Assembly: GCA_017654935.2 (NCBI GenBank)
Contig: CM065713.1
Location: 19,505,474-19,569,473 of the forward strand
Direction of reading: 5' to 3'
Origin: Phymorhynchus buccinoides
Taxonomy: Eukaryota > Mollusca > Gastropoda > Neogastropoda > Raphitomidae
Length of the DNA stretch: 64,000 bases
Shown in pieces: positions 21,941 to 32,000 of this stretch (the stretch's first letter is position 1; each line of letters starts with the position of its first letter). The translations under genes and the position numbers were made by a program. The notes under the pieces were generated by a model. It was not told the DNA's origin, did no database searches, and saw only the letters and a list, made by a program, of their open reading frames with translations.

Positions 21941-22312
21941 TTTTGGTATTTGGTACTTTATAGTCACAGAGACGTCTCTGTGAAATTCGGGTTACTCCCA
22001 CCTGGAGAGCGTGTCATAGCCAGAGGCGTGCCACCTTTTTGTATTTTATTGGCATGCGATTTTTGTGTGACAGATGAGGAAGGAAGTGGGGAGAGGGGGG
22101 GTGTAAATTTTGACCAAATGACAACTTTTTCGTTGCCACTGGGATTAATGTGTGCTAAGCGCATGGGAACACGGTTTATAGTCTCATCCGAAAGACTCCA
22201 CGTTCAGACCGTAAGGCCTAGTGCAAAGTGAGAGGAAAAATCCCCTGTACCCAGGTTCGAACTCTGGTTTATTTGACACGAGGTGAACGCGTTACCACTG
22301 TGCCACTCTACA
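21941..22312 (-). mobile_element. tRNA-derived SINE
   Basis: Minus strand: TGGCACAGTGGTAACGCG (A box) and GAGTTCGAACCTGGG (B box), then body, then a tail block complementary to tctctgtgaaattcgggtta. Close relatives at 26102 and 28853. Not counted as a tRNA gene because the cloverleaf is incomplete and the unit is dispersed. Confidence 0.85.
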
Positions 22313-22423
22313 CTTTATACCCCTATTATGTGGCTGCTATGACATGAGCTAATACAAATCAAACATCGTCTCCCCAAAAAATGGCTGTCGCAATCATGTC
22401 ACACTCTAGTACTAGTAGTTTTT

Positions 22424-23935
22424 CTTCTTCTTCCAGTTGAGTGCCCACAATCAACACTGATTCATTGGCACTACTACCGGTTGATTCTTCTTCCTGTTGA
22501 GTGCCCACAATCAACACTGATTCATTGGCACTACTACCGGTTGATTCTTCTTCCTGTTGAGTGCCCACAATCAACACTGATTCACTGGCACTACTATCGG
22601 TTGATTCTTCTTCCTGTTGAGTGCCCACAATCAACACTGATTCATTGGCACTACTACCGGTTGATTCTTCTTCCAGTTGAGTGCCCACAATCAACACTGA
22701 TTGATTGGCACTACTACCGGTTGATTCTTCTTCCAGTTGAGTGCCCACAATCAACACTGATTCATTGGCACTACTACTGGTTGATTCTTCTTCCAGTTCT
22801 TCCAGCCCACAATCAACACTGATTCATTGGCACTACTACCGGTTGATTCTTCTTCCAGTTGAGTGCCCACAATCAACACTGATTCATTGGCACTACTACC
22901 GGTTGATTCTTCTTCCTGTTGAGTGCCCACAATCAACACTGATTCATTGGCACTACTACCGGTTGATTCTTCTTCCAGTTGTGTGCCCACAATCAACACT
23001 GATTGATTGGCACTACTACCGGTTGATTCTTCTTCCAGTTGAGTGCCCACAATCAACACTGATTGATTGGCACTACTACCGGTTGATTCTTCTTCCAGTT
23101 GAGTGCCCACAATCAACACTGATTGATTGGCACTACTACCGGTTGATTCTTCTTCCAGTTGAGTGCCCACAATCAACACTGATTCATTGGCACTACTACT
23201 GGTTGATTCTTCTTCCAGTTCTTCCAGCCCACAATCAACACTGATTCATTGGCACTACTACCGGTTGATTCTTCTTCCAGTTGAGTGCCCACAATCAACA
23301 CTGATTCATTGGCACTACTACTGGTTGATTCTTCTTCCAGTTCTTCCAGCCCACAATCAACACTGATTCATTGGCACTACTACCGGTTGATTCTTCTTCC
23401 AGTTGAGTGCCCACAATCAACACTGATTCATTGGCACTACTACCAGTTGATTCTTCTTCCTGTTGAGTGCCCACAATCAACACTGATTTTTTGGCACTAT
23501 CACCGGTTGATTCTTCTTCCAGTTGAGTGCCCACAATCAACACTGATTTATTGGCACTACTACCGGTTGATTCTTCTTCCAGTTGAGTGCCCACAATCAA
23601 CACTGATTTATTGGCACTACTACCGGTTGATTCTTCTTCCAGTTGAGTGCCCACAATCAACACTGATTCATTGGCACTACTACCGGTTGATTCTTCTTCC
23701 AGTTGATTGCCCACAATCAACACTGATTCATTGGCACTACTACCGGTTGATTCTTCTTCCAGTTGAGTGCCCACAATCAACACTGATTCATTGGCACTAC
23801 TACCGGTTGATTCTTCTTCCAGTTCTTCCAGCCCACAATCAACACTGATTCATTGGCACTACTACCGGTTGATTCTTCTTCCAGTTCTTCCAGCCCACAA
23901 TCAACACTGATTCATTGGCACTACTACCGGTTGAG
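22424..23935 (-). repeat. 60-bp tandem array, about 25 units
   Basis: Unit contains gtgcccacaatcaacactga and ggcactactaccggttgatt. Five units carry cttccag in place of gagtg, a 2-bp gain that breaks the reading frame. On the minus strand it reads as 20-residue repeats (VLIVGTQLEEESTGSSANES), open for 132-162 codons at a time. No start context, splice sites or homology support a protein. Confidence 0.92.
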
Positions 23936-24404
23936 ATTCCAGGTCAAACAAAAACCCTAAGCTACTTTCGTGACCCAGCCAGTCGGGTCTCCCTGTGGAT
24001 CCCCAACAAGAAGGCACTGTTATTAGCAAAGTGAAGCAGAAAACAAAACGGAAATAGAGGTTTGCACAGATTGACTCAAAACAGTTCTCATTTTCGTTTC
24101 ATATCTGCTCTATAACAAATCAACAAGAGATAATTATATATACAGTGTCACTGTACTATTATGCCAAAGTGACTCCAAATCAAACAGTTAGGTGAAATAT
24201 TTTTGTATATGAATGTTTTTCTCAAATTTTCCCCTGCAATAAATGGATTGACTTTATATATTTATTTTGGTGTACCATGAAACACCAAGGCATAAAAGGT
24301 CCTTACACAAGTAAAAGTGAAGGTTGTTTATTAACAATCTTCATCTCTCAAAGGGAAAAAAGTGATTTTCTTTTGTTCATTGAATCATCTTTACTTCTGA
24401 ATGA

Positions 24405-25012
24405 AAATCTGTTTAACGTCCTCCGGTCTGGAACAGACACATATGGGACATTAGTAGATCTATATAAACAGGGGTCACGCTAGTGTTTTTGAAAACGCGT
24501 TTTGCTTATGCGACGTCGGCAAAAAAATGCGTAAGGGAAGCAAAAAATCGCGTCAAAGAACAAAATGATAAATCTAAGCTAAAAACAATGAAAACAAGAC
24601 CAGCAACAAAAACATGCATTTTTATTCACTAACCAGTCATTTTCGGCGATCACGCCGATACAGTGATTTTCCCGCCACACTGCACTGCGCCTACTTTCCT
24701 CTGAAAGCAGTGGCACTTTTCTATAGTCTGTTCCAATGTTTGGTGTAGCAGAACCACTATACGTGTAGGGACCGTAGGACTTCTAAAGTCTGATTCACCA
24801 TCTAGACTCAGATGCGATTTTGAGCGGACGTCATTTTGCGTACGGGTTACGCGTAAACGCCGTAAAAATGCGTCAGCGATTTTTAAAACGCGTCAAATAC
24901 GCAAGAAACATGCATTAGCGCGACCCCTGTATAAAGATGGTGAGAACGATCCTGGAGACAATGCCCAGTAAAGTCCTGAATTTTTAACAATACACATAAT
25001 GTATATGATAAA
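24405..25012 (+). repeat. Repeat family C interrupted by a DNA element
   Basis: 24405-24468 and 24930-25012 rejoin to a family C copy like that at 49931 (gtagatct...aaagatggtg). The gap is filled by the element at 24469-24929. Confidence 0.75.
24469..24929 (+). mobile_element. Non-autonomous DNA transposon with CAGGGGTC termini
   Basis: 461 bp with termini caggggtcacgcta / tagcgcgacccctg (the right end continues the similarity). Flanked by tataaa on both sides (24463-24468, 24930-24935). The flanking family C sequence shows the pre-insertion state. Rich in gcgt/acgc words; no ORF. Confidence 0.8.
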
Positions 25013-25349
25013 TAATCTTCACTTCTCCCAAGCCTGGTTGTTTTTAAGTTGGCATCTAAGCACACTGCAAGCTCCAACAAAACCAAGTAACCACATTTTA
25101 CGGACTATAAGGCAATGTATTTTTTTTCTTGATTTGAGCCTTATATATAATATAATATAAACACTATCAATAATTTACAAAGTAATTATGCATTACAAAA
25201 CTAGATTTTTATAAAATAATCATGGCTTATACCGATATAAGCCACCTAATAGTGCGTTAAATACGCTAGCACATAATTATAGTAGTGCACTGAAAGTGGT
25301 TACACAAGAAAATGTTAAAAAGGTTGAGCTGCTAACAATCGGCTGTGAG

Positions 25350-26010
25350 CTACGACAGATCCAAAAGGGCAAAGCGCACAGTTCAAGGTCAAGCTGAAGA
25401 TCAAAGGTGAGAGGTGAAGCCTTACACAGTGTTCACACAGTTGGTGGTGTTGGTTTCTATGTCAAATAAAGAAGTTAAAGGTTGTTAATGAAAACTCGTC
25501 AGCTACGACAGATCAGAGGTCAAGGTGAAAGATTAGAGGTCGAAGGTGAAGCCTTACACAGTTGGTGGTGTTGGTTTCTATGTCAAATAAAGAAGTTAAA
25601 GGTTGTTAATGAAAACTTGTCAGCTACGACAGATCCAACAGGGCAAAGCTCAGAGGTCACGGTGAAAGTTCAGAGGTCGAAGGTGAAGCCTTACACAGTG
25701 TCCACAGAGTTGGCGTTCTGTTGGTTTTTATGTTAATAAAGAAGTTAAAGATTGATGACAATCGGTTGTGAGTTACGACAGATCCCAAAGGGCAAGCCAC
25801 AGAGGTCAAGGTCATGGTGAAGGTTGAGAGGTCAAGAGGTGAAGCCTTACACAGTGTCCACAGAGCTGGTATTCTGGTTTTTTTAAAGAAGTTAAAGATT
25901 GATGACAATCAGTTGTGAGTTACGACAGATCCCAAAGGGCAAGCCGCAGAGGTCAAGGTGAAGGTTGAGAGGTCAAGAGGTCAAGCCTTACACAGTCTCC
26001 ACGGAGTCCA
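25350..26010 (-). repeat. Tandem array containing the end of the PRA1 coding region and its 3' UTR
   Basis: Five units of about 120-160 bp. Each contains gaagccttacacagt (complement of the PRA1 stop-codon region), then agttaaag, ctacgacagatcc, gggcaa and aggtcaaggtga. The rightmost unit is the real gene end (stop codon 25990-25988); four others lie downstream in the 3' UTR direction. Copies differ by small indels. Confidence 0.85.
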
Positions 26011-26088
26011 TTTCCAGGTCGAACCCTTCCAGCTCCTCCTGGGTCTTGTAGGTGGAGGCGTGCAGCATGATCAGGAAGAACGACGCCC
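25988..26088 (-). CDS. RABAC1: PRA1 exon 5 (stop codon)
   Basis: Acceptor gtggtttcag. Encodes ASFFLIMLHASTYKTQEELE then GFDLEMDSVETV and TAA at 25990-25988. The C-terminal acidic tail resembles the end of vertebrate RABAC1 in character. Confidence 0.93.
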
Positions 26089-26270
26089 CTGAAACCACAA
26101 AGTTAGGTATTATTAGGTACTTCATACTAACAGAGGCGTGGCGTCTGAAAACCCCCCTTTTTTGTGTGACTGGTGAGGAAGGAAAGGGGTGTGTGTGTGT
26201 TAAATTTTGACCAAATGACAACTTTTCCGTTGCCACTGGGCTTAACATGTGCTAAGTGCATGGGCACATG

Positions 26271-26301
<31 letters not shown>

Positions 26302-27494
26302 TCCACGTTCAGACCGTAAGGCCTAGTGCAAAGTGAGAGGGAAAATCCCCTGTACCCAGGTTCGAACTCGGGTTTACTTGACGCGAGGCGAACACGCTAC
26401 CACTGTGCCACTCTACAAACATAAACCGTAAAGATTTGCATTTTTTTTTTCCAAGATCAAACTTCAGCAAGGCCAAGGTCAGAAAGGTTCTATTGTTAAC
26501 CCTTTCGCTGCAGAAGAAAACATTGATAAATTATCTTAGTTTGATTTTTTTAAAATAGGTCGGAGACCTGGCAAATTTAAAGCAAAAACTAGCATATCAA
26601 TCATCAGTGAAATTCAAATACCTCGTATCTCAATTTTGGGGGGGGTTTGAGTTAGATCAGCTCTCTAATTTTTCCCGCCACCTTCCACCAAAAGCTCGTA
26701 TCTCTAACGACTTTCTATCTGGGGTAAATGAGGTTGTGAAAATAGAAGAAAAACTCGTAAGTCCCAAATTCAGATCTAGTTAAGGACAAAAACCTCGTAT
26801 CTTCGTTCTTTTCAAGTCTAAAAAAAATGTTAACAGTAATTTTAACAAAATGCAGGACTAAACTCGCAATGTCTTGAACAATATATTCATCATAGTTAAT
26901 CAATTGTGGTCAACGCGGTTAATTTTTTTAACTTTTTTTCCTTTTTTTTTTCCGAGGTTCTTGAATTTTACAGACGATATTCCAGAGTTGTGACATCACA
27001 AGTAGGCATGGAGCTGGCAGTCATGAGGGTAAAAATTAATATTTGGAAAATCGGTTGTTGATGACAATTAATCCAGTAGTTTTAATAAAAAACAAAACAA
27101 ATCTGATTGACAGACACACATACAAATGATACATGCCATACTTTTTGGACTATAAGATTTCAATTATTTCAAGCCCCCGAAATTTGAAACAAAAAATCAT
27201 GTTGTTATTCTATTTTCTACTATAATATTATTAACACAAAACTGGATAACATGAAATATTGGTTAAAGCACAAAAATCTGTTTGAACTGACGACACCCCT
27301 CTTTATTATTACTGAATGCTTAACACACAAAACTGGTTAACACACACAAAAATCTTTGTCCCCTGAATTTCGTGTTATGTGTATTCCACTGTATAAAGCG
27401 CAGGGGTTTAAGTTTGGGAAAAAAAGTATCCCCTTATAGTCAGAAAAATACAGTATAAACACACACAACTCTGTCTCTCTCTCTCTTTCTGTCA

Positions 27495-27533
<39 letters not shown>

Positions 27534-29059
27534 ATGATCCAAAAAACGGTAGACTTTGCCCCAGCCAACCAAAATGGAAGGAAAGACAAAATGGGCATTT
27601 CTGTCACACACACACACACACACACTTTCTCTCTCTCTCATTCTCTCTTTGTCTCTGTTTCTGTCCCCCTCTCTCTCATCAATGATCCAGAAAATGGTAG
27701 ACTTTGCCCAAGCCAACCAAAATGGAAGGAAAGACAAAATGGACATTTCTGTCACACACACACACATACTTTCTCATTCTCTCTTTGTCTCTGTTTCTGC
27801 CCCCCTCTCTCTCACCGATGAAGACAAAAAGGACATTTCTGACACACACACACATACTTTCTCATTCTCTCTTTGTCTCTGTTTCTGCCCCCCTCTCTCT
27901 CGATGAAGACAAAAAGGACATTTCTGACACACACACACACCTTTCTCGTTCTCTCTTTGTCTCTGTTTCTGCCCCCCTCTCTCTCACCGATGAAGACAAA
28001 ATGGACATTTCTGACACACACACACACCTTTCTCGTTCTCTCTTTGTCTCTGTTTCTGCCCCCCTCTCTCTCATCGATGAAGACAAAATGGACATTTCTG
28101 TCTCACACACACACCTTTCTCGTTCTCTCTTTGTCTCTGTTTCTGCCCCCCTCTCTCTCATCAATGAAGACAAAATGGACATTTCTGTCTCACACACAAA
28201 CCTTTCTCGTTCTCTTTTTGTTTCTGTTTCTGCCCCCCTCTCTCTCATCGATGAAGACAAAATGGACATTTCTGTCACTCACACACACCTTTCTCTCTCT
28301 CTCTCATTCTCTCTGTTTCTGTCCCCCTCTCTCTCTCTCACCGATGATCCAGAAAACGGCGGACCCCGCCCCGGCCAACCAGAATAGGGGGAAAGACATG
28401 ACACCCACTGCCGCGTATTGCTGGGCCACGCTCACTTCACGACCTGTAGGGGGGGCGCACCATCACAAATCAACATTTAAACACTGTATTATAAAAAGTA
28501 TAATAAAGTCATTCAAATCTACTCAGCACATAACCGGAATAATGGGTATGTATTCAAACTACACACACAAGTTGAACTTGAACCACAGAGAGGGACTGAG
28601 AAAGAGAGACAAGGCAGAGAGAGAGGGAGAGCGAAGGAAAGCAAAGACGAACAAGAGGTTTGTCTGCCGATTTGATGCAGTAACTGTAAGAGAGAAAGAA
28701 AACGAGAGAGAAAGAAAGAGACAGACATTGAGAGAGACAAGACACAGAGAGAGGGAGAGCGAAGGAAAGCAAAGACAGCCTGACGGATCCAACCGATTTG
28801 ATGCTGTGACTGTAAGAGAGAGAAAGAGATGACAGAGAAACAGACAAAGAGGTATTAGGTACTTTATAGTCACAGAGGCCTCTCTGTGAAATTCGGGTTG
28901 AGCACGTCGAAGCCAGAGGTGCGTCACTATTTTTTTTTTGGCATTCAATTTTTGTGACGGATAAGGAAGGGGAGGGGGGAGGTGGTGTGTGGTAAATTTT
29001 GACCAAACGACAACATTTTCGTTGCCACTGGGCTTAACATGTGCTAAGTGCATGGGCAC

Positions 29060-29093
<34 letters not shown>

Positions 29094-32000
29094 TGTAAGG
29101 CCTAGTGCAAAGTGAGAGAAAAAATCCCCTGAACCCAGATTCGAACTCGGGTTTACTTGACACGAGGTGAACGCGTTGCCTCTGTGCCACTCTCAGACCT
29201 GCCTACTTGGAATTTTCCCAATCAGTAGCCCAGCCATCAATTTTTAGTAGCATGGCAAATTTTTCCGTAGCATCCACAAACAACGGCAATCGATTTGTTC
29301 TCTTCCTGAGCCGAAACGCACTGCTTAATATGTTTCGCCGATTGAACGTGTTGACGGCAATCGTCTCTACCGCCATGATTCACAGAGAAGTCCGCATGGC
29401 AGTGGTTGCACTGCAGCGAGCATGGTTCGCACCGAGTCAACTTCTGACGATGCAAGGACACTCCTCCATGTATGCTTTTTCTTAGAACAAGATGGTGTGC
29501 CAGATGATTTTCGTTTTCTGGTTTGCATTCGTTTTTCTTCGTTTGAAACATCTCCCGAATCGCTACTGCTGCTGGAGTCCGCCATTTTTTCCAGAGAAAA
29601 TAATAAGGACGCATGCGCAGTCACTTTGATAAAAACGGAAGTGACTAGGTTATCGCACGTGACACGGCGTCTGCTCTTAGAAACCGACAAAACCGGGAAC
29701 GACATAAGCAAAAATAAAATGCGGCAGCAATTTGTTTTTTCCGTAGCAACGTTAAGGTTGCCGTAGCTCCGTAGCAAAGCTTTATTTTTCGTAGCTGCTA
29801 CGGCCAAATCGTAGCAGTAGGCAGGTCTGCACTCTACACCTGAGAGAGGGATGGTAAAGGACGGGCAAAGACAGTTTGACTGATCCAACAATCTGATAGG
29901 TTTGTCTGCCGACTCGATGCTGTAACTGTAAGTGAGGCAGAAAAAAAAAGAGACAGACAGAGAATAGAATGACAAGAGAGACAAGACAAACAGAGAGAGA
30001 GAAAGGGAGGGCAACAGGACTGGATTCAAGCAAAGATCGTTTGACTGACCCGACAGGTTTGCAATACTGACTTGATGCGACGTAAGAAAGAAATCAAAAG
30101 GGAGAGACCTAGAATAGACTGACAGAGAGAGAGATGGATGGCGAAAGGACTGGAAAGGCGAAGATAGTTTGACTGATGCAACAGGGCGAGAAATTTGTCA
30201 ACCGACTTGATGTTGTAACTTTAAGAGATGGACTATAGAGAAAGAATAATAATAATAATAATAATAATACTGAGCATTTATATAGCGCTTTACTCCCTTT
30301 GCAGGGAGCTCAAAGCGCTTTACATAGACAATAAAATACAAATAAGTCATTATACACATAAGACTCACTACAATCAAATATGCATAAAATAATATTATTT
30401 AAACAAAGCCCTGTTCATAACCACAAAATTTCAAACAATATTACAATATTATAAGAAAATAAACAAAATTGCAAGGGAAATCAAAGTTCAAATGAATTGA
30501 GAGAGAGAGAGAGTCAGAATAGAACGACAAAGACAGACAGATAAACATGAGACAGAGGCAGGGTGAAAGGAAAGCAGAAGCAAAGATAGTTTGACCTTTG
30601 TTTCAGCCTACTTAATCGTTAATGTAAGAGAGACAGAAACAGAGAAAGAGAAGACAGACAGAGAGGGGGTGGCAAAAGGACTGCAAAGCGAAGATCGTTT
30701 GACATTTGTTTCAGCCTACTTGTAAGAGAGACAGAAACAAAGAAAGAGAAGGCAGACAGAGAGGGGGGGGCAAAAGGACTGGAAAGCGAAGATCGTTTGA
30801 CATTTGTTTCAGCCTACTTGTAAGAGAGACAGAAACAAAGAAAGAGAAGGCAGACAGAGAGGGGGGGCAAAAGGACTGGAAAGCGAAGATCGTTCGACTG
30901 ACCCAACAAGACGAGCGGTTTGCTGGCCGACTTAATACTGATGATGTAACACGCCCCCAAACATGCGGCTATGGCAACCAGCAACATAGGGGAGGTAAGT
31001 CTGCAACAAACAAACAGTAATCACAAAACAATTGCCAGATCAGACAGACAACACTAGGCAAAAATATGGACATTTGTGCCATAAGCTAAACCTACAAGCA
31101 TACATAAATAGTTGTAGATCCAGAAAAAGAAATCAAGGATCAATAGATCGTCACCAGGATGCAAGTTTTTTATTCTTACAAAAACCTTTTCAAGGTGAAT
31201 GAATTCATGACTCAATACATAACCTACTGTGACCCGACGGAAAAAGATAGAAACAAAGTCTGTTTCTCTCTCTCTCTCTCTCTTTCTCTCACCAGTCCCA
31301 CTAACAAGATATTTTTAATATTTTAATGCAGTTCAAAAAATGAATCATCCAAAATAAATAGCACGGCACAGCAGCATTCCATGGGCGTTGGGGTGATTTG
31401 TCTGTTATGAAAATGTTTTTAACTCGTTCAACTCTGATCGATTGCTTCTCTTCACAACCGTCTAACACTAGATGAGTTTGCACTCATTACATTTATTATA
31501 TATTAATAAAAGCTAACGTCTATTACAGTATCAAAGTTCCAAAGCAAACGTTTTATTACAGGCTGATTAATGTTTTGCAAAAAAAAGCATCTAGTAAAGA
31601 AGACAAAGAGAGGGGTAGGCCCTAGTTTCCATTCGTTGCCGTTCTCAAAATAGATTAGAAGTAATTTAATTGGTTGAAAACTACTAACGGACCATAGAGG
31701 AATGCTTTCATACCAGTTTGGTTTGCATGGGTACGCCGTGTTGTGAATGTTTTAAAAACACAATCAGTGACAATGTACGCTATAGCACACTCTTGTGAAC
31801 CCTTTCATCGCCACTGTCGCCTCTTGGCACCACAATGATTTGACACCCATGTTACTGAAAGGCATCAAATGAGGGTCTGTTATCCAGTGACCTTATGTTC
31901 TTAATTTGGGGAGGTAATGATAGGCCCTATTTTATGCATGTCACAATGGAATCCCCAATATTGCAGACAGAATCTTTTCTCTACCTGGGCAGTTAAATTT

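Larger units (their letters stand above)
28640..30902 (-). repeat. Array of partial PRA1 exon 3 copies in intron 3
   Basis: About eight degenerate copies of the exon 3 donor half plus intron start, near 28650, 28780, 29870, 30030, 30160, 30575, 30690 and 30785, embedded in gagagacagaaac-type sequence. On the minus strand the copy at 29870 reads YSIESADKPIRLLDQ against YIISIKSASKPLVLLG in the true exon. Several begin with an acceptor-like ctctcttacag. A SINE and a transposon (28853-29840) are inserted in the array. Confidence 0.82.

Noticed and set aside
22240..22310. tRNA gene on the minus strand
   Set aside because: A and B boxes are present, but the cloverleaf is incomplete and the sequence is the head of a dispersed SINE with several copies.
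22424..23935. 20-residue repeat protein on the minus strand
   Set aside because: It is a 60-bp satellite; frames break at 2-bp gains, and no start context, splice sites or homology were seen.
27704..28832. Long plus-strand ORFs with SLFVSVSAPLSL-type repeats
   Set aside because: Antisense of the PRA1 exon 4 edge array and CT/CA microsatellites.
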